From an uncultured Selenomonadaceae bacterium (GTDB lineage Bacteria > Bacillota > Negativicutes > Selenomonadales > Selenomonadaceae), in the NCBI GenBank assembly GCA_905235685.1, contig CAJOMO010000005.1, positions 1 through 64,000 on the forward strand: a stretch of 64,000 nucleotides of DNA, read 5' to 3'. This document shows, piece by piece, positions 33,435 through 42,606 of the stretch (within the stretch, counting starts at the first letter, position 1; every line of letters starts with the position of its first letter). Both the position numbers and the translations under genes were made by a program. A model generated the notes under the pieces. That model saw only the letters and a list, made by a program, of their open reading frames with translations, had not been told where the DNA came from and did no database searches.

Positions 33435-36360
33435 TTGCCGCCGTCGCCTGTAAGCCGTCCATTTCCGGCATTCGTATATCCATTAAAATCGCGTCATAAT
33501 AATTCGGCTCGGATTTAGCGAACATTTCAACCGCAACTTTGCCGTTTTCCGCGTGCTCGGACTCAACTTCGCGCATTTCCAAAAGCATCATTACAATTTC
33601 CGCGTTAACCGGCATATCTTCAGCGATTAAAACTTTGCGCCCTTCCAATTCGGCAAGCGGCGTTTCTTTTTCGACTGATTTTTTGCGGTGGAAAATCTGC
33701 TGAATCTCGTAAAACATATTGTACGAAGACAGCGGCTTGGAAATGAAACCGTCAACGCCCGCTTCAATCGCCTCGTCGCGCAGTGCAAATAAATCGCTGG
33801 CGGTTATCATTATGATTGTAATGTCATTGCCCAAAATTTTTCTAATTTCGCGCGTGACTTCGATACCATTAAGGCTCGGCATATGATAATCGACAAGAAT
33901 CAAATTGTATTCGGTGCGGCGGGCGTTGTGAAGAGTAACCAGTTTCAAAGCGTCCGCGCCGGTTTCAACGGTTTCAAGTTCAACGCCGGATTCTTGCAAA
34001 ATCGCCTTAGCATGGTCGCGGCTGACTTCGTCGTCGTCGATAACCAAAACATTCAAATCTTGCGGGCGAATAGTCATTTCGTTATTGTCCATGCTTTGAC
34101 TGGAATTTTTCAGCGGCAAATTGACAACGAAAGTTGAGCCAACGCCTTTTTCGGATTCGACGCTGATTGAGCCGTTCATCATTTCGACGATATTTTTAGT
34201 TATCGCCAAACCTAAACCAGAGCCGCCGTAGCTTGAAGTGGTTGTAGCGTCTTCCTGGCTGAAAGCGTCAAAAATTTTCGGCAGGTAAGATTTTTCCATA
34301 CCAATGCCGGTATCTTTCATTGTGAAGCGGAAATTGGACTGCCCTTCGTAATTGGCGGTACATTCGACTTCGAGCGTAATATCGCCGCCCGCGTTCGTGA
34401 ATTTAACCGCGTTGCCGAGAATATTTATCAGAATCTGCTTGAGTTTGGTATCGTCGCCGATGTAGTACTGATTGATTTTGCCGATAATGTTGCAGTAAAA
34501 ATGCAAGCCCTTATCGCGGCACTGCCCGCCGACCATAATTTTAATCTGCTCAAGAAAATCTTCAAAGGAAAATTCTTCGCTCTTGACGGTGACGCGCCCG
34601 CTCTCAATGCGGCTCATATCAAGAATATCATTAATCAAGCTGAGAAGATACCGCGCGCTGTGTCCGATTTGTTCAAGGTGTTTGCGAATTGTCGGCGAAA
34701 GATCCGGCTCGTGCAGGGCGATATTGTCTAAGCCGATAATTGCGTTCATAGGAGTTCGGATTTCGTGGCTCATTCGCGAAAGGAAGGCAGATTTGGCAAC
34801 GTTAGCCTGCCGCGCCTCTTTCAAAGCCTCGCGCAGTCGTTCATTCTGCTCGATTTGTTTGCGCTGAATTTCCGTCGTATCGCTTTTCAGCAAAATAAAA
34901 AATTTCGCCTTAGGGTCGAGGCTGTAAAAATCCAGCCGCTTATAATAATTTTCGCCGTCAATCGCGCAGGAAATATTTACAATGTACGGCTTATCGGGCG
35001 CGATATTTTTTTCGATTGATTCAAGCTTGAGCGCGTCTTTCATAGTGGAAATTTGCTCGTCCGTGCCGCTCAAAACTGGGTAAACTTGATTTGCAAGATA
35101 TTCGGAATAAACGCCGTTTCTTGACAGCGGAAAAATACTGCCCTTGCCAATGAGCGCAGAATCGCCCAAAACCACGCCGTATTTGCCGTTGACAATGTAA
35201 GCAACCATATCGAATTGCCGCGCCAAAATTTTATCCAGCAACGCCGATTGAACTTTCTCGTGGCTTGCCTCCTGTTCGGAAATAAACGCGATAATCTCAT
35301 TTGAAATCGGGTGGCGCGTCATCATTGCGATAAAATTAACGTAACAAAAGCGCCCGTCTTTCCTGCGCGAGAAAAAATATTCGGAAACGCGATTTTTGCC
35401 TTCCATATAGCCGGACATTAATTTTTCCCTGCCGAAAATTTCAAGGAAACGCGCGCGCTCTTCGAGAATAGGATAATTGGCGGCGCGCAATTTCATAACT
35501 TCGGAGTACGGGCGGACGGTTGAGTCCGTGCCGAATAAATCTTTGCCGCGCATATCTTCAATAACATTTCTGGTAAGATTTACGCGGAACATTCCCAGCG
35601 TCAAATTATTTTCGCGGTAAAAAGTATCGCCAATTGCAACGTAAGACGCGCGCAGCCGGTCAGCGTAAACGCGCGTGGTCGTCACGTCAAAATATGTGCA
35701 GTAAATATAATTTTCGTGGTAGTCGTCGATAAAAGCGTAATGAATATTACACCAAATCGTATTGCCTTGCTGCGTGATTTTGCGAATTGTTAAATCTTTG
35801 GTATGATTTTCAGAAACGCGGCGGCGCAACATTCGCCGGACGGAAAGCCTGTCGTCGGGGTGCGTGGTTTCAAGGTAGCCAATGCCGTTCATAATTCTTG
35901 CGGTTTCAAATTCCGCGCACTCCATCATTTTGGCAAATTCTTTCGTGGCAAAAACGGTTTCCAATTCGCCGTTGCCCTTGTCGCTGAAAAGTACCGCCGC
36001 ATTTTGGATTTGCTTAATCGACTGAAGAAAATGTATCTTCGCAGATTTGGATTCGTATTCGGATACATTCGTCAAGAAAAATCCAATGTACGGCGCGGGA
36101 AGATTTTTAATCGGCTGAAAATGCACGTGAATATCTTTGTCTTCGATATAATACGAAAAAGCAGTACCCCAGCGCGAATGTTCGTCCATCATTTTCCGCA
36201 CGACTTCATTTGGTCGGTAAAAACTCCAATCAGCGGCGAAAGTGTCATTAATGTAGACAATTCGATATTCCGCGGACAAAGTATTGAAGTTCATGTAAGG
36301 CTCATAAATCACAGTGCCTATCGGCAAATCATCATACTTGGAAGTGTTAAATGGTAGCAT
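33247..36360 (-). CDS. Large hybrid sensor histidine kinase with two receiver domains
   Basis: A 1037 aa protein without membrane helices. The N-terminal 500 residues hold PAS-like sensor modules. A HisKA domain follows with His532 in RMSHEIRTPMNAI, an HATPase (DTGIGMEKSY, GGSGLGLAIT), a first receiver (VLVIDDDEVS, LILVDYHMP) and a second receiver (VLIAEDMPVN, ILMDIRMPEMDG, HLSKPVEP). There is no Hpt or DNA-binding domain. The ATG at 36358-36360 is chosen because GAGGG lies five bases before it. The degenerate GGDEF/EAL protein follows, and a copy of this gene's 3' end sits in between. A role in a phosphorelay coupled to c-di-GMP-like signalling is inferred. Confidence 0.93.
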   Translation of the reverse strand: MLPFNTSKYDDLPIGTVIYEPYMNFNTLSAEYRIVYINDTFAADWSFYRPNEVVRKMMDEHSRWGTAFSYYIEDKDIHVHFQPIKNLPAPYIGFFLTNVSEYESKSAKIHFLQSIKQIQNAAVLFSDKGNGELETVFATKEFAKMMECAEFETARIMNGIGYLETTHPDDRLSVRRMLRRRVSENHTKDLTIRKITQQGNTIWCNIHYAFIDDYHENYIYCTYFDVTTTRVYADRLRASYVAIGDTFYRENNLTLGMFRVNLTRNVIEDMRGKDLFGTDSTVRPYSEVMKLRAANYPILEERARFLEIFGREKLMSGYMEGKNRVSEYFFSRRKDGRFCYVNFIAMMTRHPISNEIIAFISEQEASHEKVQSALLDKILARQFDMVAYIVNGKYGVVLGDSALIGKGSIFPLSRNGVYSEYLANQVYPVLSGTDEQISTMKDALKLESIEKNIAPDKPYIVNISCAIDGENYYKRLDFYSLDPKAKFFILLKSDTTEIQRKQIEQNERLREALKEARQANVAKSAFLSRMSHEIRTPMNAIIGLDNIALHEPDLSPTIRKHLEQIGHSARYLLSLINDILDMSRIESGRVTVKSEEFSFEDFLEQIKIMVGGQCRDKGLHFYCNIIGKINQYYIGDDTKLKQILINILGNAVKFTNAGGDITLEVECTANYEGQSNFRFTMKDTGIGMEKSYLPKIFDAFSQEDATTTSSYGGSGLGLAITKNIVEMMNGSISVESEKGVGSTFVVNLPLKNSSQSMDNNEMTIRPQDLNVLVIDDDEVSRDHAKAILQESGVELETVETGADALKLVTLHNARRTEYNLILVDYHMPSLNGIEVTREIRKILGNDITIIMITASDLFALRDEAIEAGVDGFISKPLSSYNMFYEIQQIFHRKKSVEKETPLAELEGRKVLIAEDMPVNAEIVMMLLEMREVESEHAENGKVAVEMFAKSEPNYYDAILMDIRMPEMDGLQATAAIRALNRPDAKTIPIIAMTANAFDEDVQRSLQAGMNAHLSKPVEPENMFQTLQELIGKNLANK

Positions 36361-36457
36361 ATTATCCCTCATAACAAATATCACGCATTTAAAACTTAAT
36401 CCGAAAATCACCTGCACATTTTACATTAGCCGCCACGAAATTACAAGAAATTTTATC

Positions 36458-36486
36458 TTGACAATGAGCGCCAAATAATTTATCAT
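36458..36486 (+). promoter_or_regulatory. tRNA-Ala promoter
   Basis: A perfect TTGACA (36458-36463) is separated by 17 bases from TATCAT (36481-36486), with the tRNA starting 11 bases later. It is the strongest promoter match in the window. Confidence 0.85.
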
Positions 36487-36496
36487 ACAGTCCAAC

Positions 36497-36569
<73 letters not shown>

Positions 36570-36582
36570 CTAACAAGAAATT

Positions 36583-36606
36583 CTCGGAATAGCCGAGTTT
36601 TTTTTT
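36583..36606 (+). terminator. Terminator after tRNA-Ala
   Basis: CTCGG and CCGAG pair around AATAG, followed by nine T. It ends about 14 bases past the tRNA and only 25 bases before the speD start, so speD may be fed by read-through or by an unseen promoter. Confidence 0.78.
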
Positions 36607-36630
36607 GCCTGTTGTTGGAGGAATGCCACT

Positions 36631-37392
36631 TTGGAAGAAAAACTTAAGCTCTACGGTTTTAACAATCTGACAAAATCGTTGAGCTTTAATATTTACGATA
36701 TCTGCTACGCGAAAAGCCGCCGCGAACAGCAAGATTACGTTGACTACATCGACGAGCAATATAATTCCGAGCGGCTGACAAATATTTTAACGACGGTAAC
36801 TGAAATGATTGGCGCGAGGATTCTAAATATTTCTACGCAGGATTACGACCCGCAGGGCGCGAGCGTTACAATTTTAATTGCCGAAGAGGCTGCCATTGCC
36901 GCCGGTCAAAAATTGCCGCGCGAAAAGCCCGAAATTATTTTGGCGCATTTGGATAAAAGCCACGTAACCGTTCACACTTACCCAGAATTTCATCCGGAAA
37001 CGAGCATTGCAACTTTCCGCGTGGATATTGACGTTTCGACGTGCGGGGAAATTACGCCGCTGCAAACTTTGGATTTTCTAATCAGCAGTTTTGACTCTGA
37101 TATTATCACAATGGATTACCGCGTGCGCGGCTTTACGCGCGATTTGTCCGGCAAAAAAATTTTTATGGACAGCGAAATGACTTCCATTCAAGAATTTATC
37201 AGCCCCGAAACCCTAAGCGATTATGACGCCGTTGACATTAATATGTACCAGGCGAATCTTTTTCATACGCGAATGCTGATTAAGGAGCGCGACCTGCAGA
37301 ATTATCTTTTCAACACAGACAGTTACGAAATTCCGCCGAAAACCAGGCTTGAAATTTCTTCGAATTTGCGCGATCGAAATTTTCAGCGGTAA
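36631..37392 (+). CDS. speD: S-adenosylmethionine decarboxylase proenzyme SpeD (enteric type)
   Basis: SpeD makes decarboxylated SAM, the aminopropyl donor for spermidine. The 253 aa protein is the long class seen in E. coli (264 aa), not the short Bacillus/Thermotoga form: KLYGFNNLTKSLSFNIYDICYAK, QDYDPQGASVTIL and DYRVRGFTRDLSGKK are nearly the enteric sequence in segments. Self-cleavage should occur before Ser110 in HLDKSHVTVHTYPE to give the pyruvoyl group. The start is TTG at 36631 with GGAGGA nine bases upstream. Its partner speE lies about 9 kb away, past the nitrogen operon. Confidence 0.95.
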   Translation: MEEKLKLYGFNNLTKSLSFNIYDICYAKSRREQQDYVDYIDEQYNSERLTNILTTVTEMIGARILNISTQDYDPQGASVTILIAEEAAIAAGQKLPREKPEIILAHLDKSHVTVHTYPEFHPETSIATFRVDIDVSTCGEITPLQTLDFLISSFDSDIITMDYRVRGFTRDLSGKKIFMDSEMTSIQEFISPETLSDYDAVDINMYQANLFHTRMLIKERDLQNYLFNTDSYEIPPKTRLEISSNLRDRNFQR

Positions 37393-37407
37393 AAATATTT
37401 ATTGAAC

Positions 37408-37437
37408 AAAAAAAATCGCGCAGATTTTCACCCGCGC
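37408..37437 (-). terminator. Terminator of the glutamate synthase operon
   Basis: On the minus strand GCGCGG pairs with CTGCGC (one G-U) around an eight-base loop and is followed by A and eight T. It lies about 30 bases after the last gene of the glnA-glutamate synthase run. Confidence 0.62.
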
Positions 37438-37465
37438 TGATATTTTCAACAAAATTTTTAATCGG

Positions 37466-39796
37466 TCAGCCCATTATCCGGTACATTGCAATTTCCTCGG
37501 TGTTGTCGCGAATATTCCACACGCCGCAAGGACAAACGCCCGCGCAAATCCCGCAGCCAATACACTTCGCGGCGTCCGAAACATATTCCCAAGTGCCGTC
37601 TTCGTGCTCAATGCGGCTAATCGCTTTTTCGGGGCAAGAATTTATGCACATTTTACAATCGCGGCAAGTACCGCAACTTACACAGCGCAAATGCTCATGC
37701 ATTGGGTCGGGCAAATCGCAGTGATGACATTTTTCAAAAAGTTTCTTCGACAAATTTTCGGGCGGAATAATTTTTTTCTGCGGAATCGGCGTAATTTTTT
37801 CCCCGCGCAAAAATTGATTAATCATAAGCGCAGTCAACCTTGCGTCGCCAATCGCGTCAGTCAATCTTCCAGGTTTGATAACATCGCCCGCCGCAAAAAC
37901 TTTCGGCAAAATTTGTTTTTCCGGCGAAGGTATCAGCCACGTGTCACGAAATTTTTTGATACCGGCGTTTTCCGGCAGATAATCAAGCACCGGCGCTTCG
38001 CCAATCGAAACGATAACTTGATCCGCAGGGATAAATTTTCCGTTATCGGCGAAAATTCCTTCGTCGGTAATTTTTTTTGTCATGAAAGGCCAAACGATTT
38101 TGCCGCCAAATTCTTCAAGCCGCCGAATTTCCTTGTCGAACGCCGCGGGCTTAACCACGTCAACCACAACGACACTTTCAGCGCCCTGCTCGTACGCCGA
38201 AGTTGCAACGTCCATTCCGGAATTGCCACCGCCAATCACCACGACGTTTTTGCCAACAACGGGCTTTTCGCCGCGGTTTATCGTTTTCAAAAATTCAATC
38301 CCGAAAGTCAACTTTTCCGCGCCTTCCCAATTGAAATAGCGCGCCTTGTGTCCGCCGGTTGCCACAAGCACCGCGTCATTTTCTGCGCAAATTTCGTTGA
38401 ATTTGCCGCTGTCGACTTTGCAATTAGTAACAAATTTCACGCCGATTTTTTCAATGCGCTTAAGTTCGGCTTGTAAAATTTCTTGAGGCATGCGCGAATG
38501 TGGAATAACCTGCGCGAGTTTGCCGCCAATTTGCGCCGCGTCGTCGTAAACCGTGACGCTGTGCCCGAGAAGAGCCAATTGCCACGCCGCACTCAAGCCC
38601 GCAACACCGCCGCCAATTATACCAACTTTTTTGCCGGTAAGATTTTCCGGCGGTTCAATTTCCGTGTAAGCCGATTCCAAACCGAGCGCGCCGATTTTAA
38701 TGCTCTCGTCAATCGTGCCGCGCGTGCAGCCGTCCATACAAGGATTCGGGCAAAGCGTTCCGCAAACCGAGCCAGGAAACGGCGTATATTTCAAAACCAA
38801 TTTCAGCGCGTCAGCAATTTTCCCTTGACGCAAAAGATTGAGCCGTTGCTGAGTTGGAATACCGGTCGGGCAGAAAAATTGACACGGCGCAGAAAATTTC
38901 GCATTGTCCCAACTGGGAACGCGCAGACGATACAGCCCGCGGTTAACCGTATTCAAGACAACAAAATCGTCAACCGCCACATCAGAAAAAATGCCGCCTT
39001 TAACCCAATCGTTTTTTCGAAAAGCCGCCAAATCCGGCAAAACTTTGGGCTTTTTTTCGTCGAAAGTCAGCGGGCGAAGTTTTTTCCATTCGCGCCAATT
39101 CGAAAGTTCGGCGATAAGTTCAGATTTTTCAATGGCGTTCAAAAAATTATTCATGCCGCCTTTTAGAAAAGCAATATCGTCGTCGTTCAGTTCAAGGCAA
39201 AGAATATCTTCCGGATAATCGGAAATTTCGCCGCGAAAATAAACAATTCCGCCGACCATTCCGACGCAGGCGCGTTCGCCCAAAACCGAAGAAAATTCTG
39301 CGCTGTCAACGCCGCAAACAACCGCGCGCCCGCCGCCCATAAATTCAAATGAGAAACTGCCAACATTTTTCAAAACCCAAAGTTCCGGCTCTTCATAAAG
39401 CGGGTCGTGTTTCATCAATGAGCCTGTGCGTGTTCCCGCGCGCCCGCCGATATAAATTTTTCCGCCGCTGGAACAATGCCCCGCGGTATCGCCGGCGTCG
39501 CCTTTAACCGTGATAATTCCGCCCGCGTTCAGCCAGCCAACGTCAGCCGAAGTCGAGCCTTCAACAACAATTTCGGTATTCGGCAGGCACATTGAGCCGA
39601 CGCGTTGCCCCGCATTCGTCACGTGGAATTTTAAAGTTTTGCCTTCGGGATGCCACAAAGATCCGCCAATATCGTGTTGCCCGCTCGCCGCAATTTCAAA
39701 ATCAGTTTCGCCGGATTTTACCGCGTCTTCAATTTGCAACAACAAATCTTGCGTCGACATTCGCTCGTTGTTTCGTATCGTATCAATTTTCAACAT
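37466..39796 (-). CDS. Glutamate synthase GXGXG domain fused to GltD-like FAD oxidoreductase
   Basis: A 776 aa fusion. Residues about 25-230 form the GXGXG beta-helix that is the C-terminal part of bacterial GltB (GGIITVKGDAGDTAGHC, GGKIYIGGRAG). Residues about 300-690 are a GltD-like unit with an N-terminal Fe-S segment (CGTLCPNPCMDGC), an FAD loop GIIGGGVAGLSAAW and an NAD(P) loop VVVIGGGNSGMDVA. The C-terminus has two ferredoxin-type clusters (CVSCGTCRDCKMC..C and CIGCGICAGVC). It should pass electrons to the FMN subunit encoded just upstream. The ATG has AGGAG nine bases before it. Confidence 0.9.
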   Translation of the reverse strand: MLKIDTIRNNERMSTQDLLLQIEDAVKSGETDFEIAASGQHDIGGSLWHPEGKTLKFHVTNAGQRVGSMCLPNTEIVVEGSTSADVGWLNAGGIITVKGDAGDTAGHCSSGGKIYIGGRAGTRTGSLMKHDPLYEEPELWVLKNVGSFSFEFMGGGRAVVCGVDSAEFSSVLGERACVGMVGGIVYFRGEISDYPEDILCLELNDDDIAFLKGGMNNFLNAIEKSELIAELSNWREWKKLRPLTFDEKKPKVLPDLAAFRKNDWVKGGIFSDVAVDDFVVLNTVNRGLYRLRVPSWDNAKFSAPCQFFCPTGIPTQQRLNLLRQGKIADALKLVLKYTPFPGSVCGTLCPNPCMDGCTRGTIDESIKIGALGLESAYTEIEPPENLTGKKVGIIGGGVAGLSAAWQLALLGHSVTVYDDAAQIGGKLAQVIPHSRMPQEILQAELKRIEKIGVKFVTNCKVDSGKFNEICAENDAVLVATGGHKARYFNWEGAEKLTFGIEFLKTINRGEKPVVGKNVVVIGGGNSGMDVATSAYEQGAESVVVVDVVKPAAFDKEIRRLEEFGGKIVWPFMTKKITDEGIFADNGKFIPADQVIVSIGEAPVLDYLPENAGIKKFRDTWLIPSPEKQILPKVFAAGDVIKPGRLTDAIGDARLTALMINQFLRGEKITPIPQKKIIPPENLSKKLFEKCHHCDLPDPMHEHLRCVSCGTCRDCKMCINSCPEKAISRIEHEDGTWEYVSDAAKCIGCGICAGVCPCGVWNIRDNTEEIAMYRIMG

Positions 39797-39811
39797 AATG
39801 GTTTACTCCTT

Positions 39812-41443
39812 TTAGCAAACGTACTGAATACCGAGTTTATCGGCAATGGCTTTGTCCGTCGAAACAAGCGCGTCGCTCCTGCCAACCGGAAGTGAACTGT
39901 TGCCAATGGGCGCCATCAATTTTCTGAGTTCAGCGTCGAACGCCAAAACGTAGTCAACAATTTTCTGCGCGCCTCTGTCAACATCGAGCCGCTTAACAAG
40001 GCGCGGATTCTGCGTACAAATTCCGGTTGGACATTTGCCGGTGTTGCAGGCGTTACAGCGCCCCTGCTCATTTCCGATACAGCCCAAAAGTTGAATTAAA
40101 ATTTTCCCGCAAAAAACGCCGTTAGCGCCGAGGCAAATCATTTTGAAAGCGTCAGCCGCGGCGTTGCCCGTCATTCCGATACCGCCGCCGCCGTAAAGCG
40201 GAATTTGCCCTTGCGCGCCCTGTTCGACTGCCGCGTTGTAACAATCGCGAATTTTCGAAACCACGGGGTGACCGGTATGGTCAAGCGAAATTTCATTCGC
40301 CGCGCCCGTGCCGCCTTGTATACCGTCAATAAAAAATCCGCCGCAAATTTTGTAAGGATCGCGCAGAAGATTATTGTAAACCGAAACCGAGGTTGAAGAC
40401 GCCGCGCATTTTATTGCCACGGGAACTCTGAAACCGAACGCCGCATTCAACGACAAATGCATTTTCTGAACGGATTCTTCGATTGAGTACAAACCTTGAT
40501 GATTGGGCGGCGAAGCTAAAGTTGCTTTCGGGACGCCGCGAATTGCCTGAACGTGCGGCGCAACTTTTTCTGCTTGAAGTAAGCCGCCGTCGCCTGGTTT
40601 CGCGCCCTGTCCAATTTTTATCAGCACGCCCGCGGGGTCGGTTTTCATTTTCGGCATTGCCTTGATTATTCTGTTCCAACCGAAATGTCCCGACGCGATT
40701 TGGATTATAAAATATTTCAGATAATCGGACTCCATCAATTTGACGGGCATACCGCCTTCGCCGGAGCTCATTCGTACCGGCAAGCCGCAACGCTCATTCA
40801 AATAAGCCGCTGCCATTGCAACCGCTTCCCACGCCCGCGTTGACAGCGCGCCGATTGACATATCCGAAAAAATCAGCGGATAAATCCAACGAACCGGCGG
40901 CGTTTTTTTCATTGAGATAAGTTCACCGTCAACCATTTTGAACGGTAATTCTTTCGGCGAAAGGACGCGCCCCAACGGCGAACGAATGTCAAAGGTGTGT
41001 CGCACGGAATCCAGCGACGGGTCAGTCATTTGTGAAATTCTGCCGACGATAATTTTGTCCAAAGTTCGCTGCGAATTTAAATTCGTACGCCCGCCGCGCT
41101 TAATCGGACCATTGTCACGGGCAAGCAAAGTTTTTCGGCTGTCGGGATTTCGCACTGCGCGAATAGCATTGTTCGGGCAAACTTTTTCGCACATTCCACA
41201 GCCGCGGCAAAAATTTTCGATACTCGCAACCTGCTTGATAACCGGAATGGCGCATTGGTGGTGAACCGGCGCGGGCTGATTTTCCTCCGAAAAAGTTACG
41301 GATTTGCGCTGCACGTCAACTTTAATTGCTTTGAAAGTGCAAGACGCAACGCAACTTCCGCACATTGTACAGCGCTCGGAATTATATTCAATTTTCCACG
41401 GCAAATCATTAACCGCGATATCCTGAACCTTCACTGCTTCCAT
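39812..41443 (-). CDS. Glutamate synthase FMN/Fe-S central subunit
   Basis: A 543 aa protein with the glutamate-forming barrel of glutamate synthase and an N-terminal ferredoxin domain (CTMCGSCVASC and CRGCGMCEKVC, residues about 25-85). The barrel has SSGEGGMPVK, KIGQGAKPGDGG, the FMN-site GIQGGTGAA and GGGGIGMTG, and a 3Fe-4S-type cysteine group (CNACNTGKCPTGIC). It lacks both the amidotransferase and GXGXG domains, which are encoded by the neighbouring genes. Its ATG overlaps the end of the amidotransferase gene by 13 bases. This is the split, archaeal-like arrangement known from anaerobes. Confidence 0.92.
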   Translation of the reverse strand: MEAVKVQDIAVNDLPWKIEYNSERCTMCGSCVASCTFKAIKVDVQRKSVTFSEENQPAPVHHQCAIPVIKQVASIENFCRGCGMCEKVCPNNAIRAVRNPDSRKTLLARDNGPIKRGGRTNLNSQRTLDKIIVGRISQMTDPSLDSVRHTFDIRSPLGRVLSPKELPFKMVDGELISMKKTPPVRWIYPLIFSDMSIGALSTRAWEAVAMAAAYLNERCGLPVRMSSGEGGMPVKLMESDYLKYFIIQIASGHFGWNRIIKAMPKMKTDPAGVLIKIGQGAKPGDGGLLQAEKVAPHVQAIRGVPKATLASPPNHQGLYSIEESVQKMHLSLNAAFGFRVPVAIKCAASSTSVSVYNNLLRDPYKICGGFFIDGIQGGTGAANEISLDHTGHPVVSKIRDCYNAAVEQGAQGQIPLYGGGGIGMTGNAAADAFKMICLGANGVFCGKILIQLLGCIGNEQGRCNACNTGKCPTGICTQNPRLVKRLDVDRGAQKIVDYVLAFDAELRKLMAPIGNSSLPVGRSDALVSTDKAIADKLGIQYVC

Positions 41444-42531
41444 CTAATCACCTTCAAATCATTATCGATAACAACAACTTCGCGCTCATTCGGGTAAATA
41501 TCGCGCTCCATATTTCGGTCGGGCAAAATTTCATTGATACCGCAAACTTCCGAAGAAATTGCCACGGTGGTATCGTCGCCGCCAACAACTACCGGACGCA
41601 ACTTTTTGGAATCGCAGCAAGTCATCATTCGCCCGTCCGGCAAACCCGCAATAATCGTATTCGGTCCGTTAATTTCCAAATGAGCCAGCGATTGACGAAT
41701 TGACAGCAAAATATCTTTGTCGGCGCGCTGTGCAATTTCGGCGAAAGGCAGCGGCGTTATCACGTGCTTGTAGTACGGAATTGACCATTTCAGTTCGTGC
41801 AAAACGTAATGCAGGGTGTACAAAAAATTTTGCGAATCGGATTCAAAGCCGATATATCCGCGGTGAAGATTTTTTTGAAATTCCTTGTTTTTGGTGTAAA
41901 ATGTATTTTCGCCATTCGCGCAGAGCGTGTAACCCTGCAGGAAAAAAGGATGCGCCGCGTATCGAACGATTTTGTAATTGGTATTTTGGCGGCACTGAAC
42001 TATGATATTTTTCGACATAAGCACGCCGTTATCGTCCCAAAGTCTGAAGTACGTGGCAATATCGCGCGGGTCGCCAATTTCCTTCAGCGTCAAAACGTCC
42101 GGCCAAAACGAATAGACGTAGCCCTGTTTGGACTCCGTCAAAATTTTTCTAAGCTCAAGCCGCGTATCCAAAAGTAACGCCTCGCGCTTTTCAATATCTT
42201 CAATGTGCTCCGGATAATCATAATTTCTGAAAATGTAATAGGGCATTGCCTGGATATCCAAATTCGGCTTTTTATTTGGCACGGGTAGCCACTCAGCCAT
42301 TTTTATAAAATTCTGCGCCGCCATATAATCTTCGACGAGCCGCGCGCCCTGTTTCGTGCAAGCCATCGATAATAGCGGCTTGTCCTTGTATAAAGCGAAT
42401 ACCCCGAATAGATCTTGCATAACCATTGCAAATCCGGAATTGTCGTGACCTTCTTGTTGCGGCAACATTAACCTTAGCGCCGTCGAAGGATATACCGGCT
42501 TTTTGCTTTTTATTGCGCCGATTCTGCACAT
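41431..42531 (-). CDS. Class II glutamine amidotransferase subunit of glutamate synthase
   Basis: A 366 aa Ntn hydrolase that would release ammonia from glutamine for the FMN subunit. The start is set at the ATG 42529-42531, one codon inside the open frame, so that Cys2 becomes the N-terminal nucleophile (MCRIGAIKSK). GHDNSGFAMV and the FESDSQNFLYTLHY region resemble the GltB glutaminase fold. It matches the stand-alone GlxB/GltB1 type. GGAGGG lies upstream. A hairpin terminator separates it from glnA, so it may be transcribed at a lower level than glnA. Confidence 0.88.
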   Translation of the reverse strand: MCRIGAIKSKKPVYPSTALRLMLPQQEGHDNSGFAMVMQDLFGVFALYKDKPLLSMACTKQGARLVEDYMAAQNFIKMAEWLPVPNKKPNLDIQAMPYYIFRNYDYPEHIEDIEKREALLLDTRLELRKILTESKQGYVYSFWPDVLTLKEIGDPRDIATYFRLWDDNGVLMSKNIIVQCRQNTNYKIVRYAAHPFFLQGYTLCANGENTFYTKNKEFQKNLHRGYIGFESDSQNFLYTLHYVLHELKWSIPYYKHVITPLPFAEIAQRADKDILLSIRQSLAHLEINGPNTIIAGLPDGRMMTCCDSKKLRPVVVGGDDTTVAISSEVCGINEILPDRNMERDIYPNEREVVVIDNDLKVIRWKQ

Positions 42532-42542
42532 CAAAATCCCTC

Positions 42543-42592
42543 CTAAAAAATAAAACGGGGGTAGAGAGCAATTTTACATACTCGCTACCCCC
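42543..42592 (-). terminator. Terminator or attenuator between glnA and the glutamate synthase genes
   Basis: GGGGGTAG (42557-42564) and CTACCCCC (42585-42592) form an eight-pair stem, extended by GAG/CTC. On the minus strand GTTTTATTTTTT follows. It ends 11 bases before the amidotransferase start and overlaps its leader, so partial read-through would set the glnA to glutamate synthase ratio. Confidence 0.75.
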
Positions 42593-42606
42593 CTCGAAGT
42601 TTAAGT

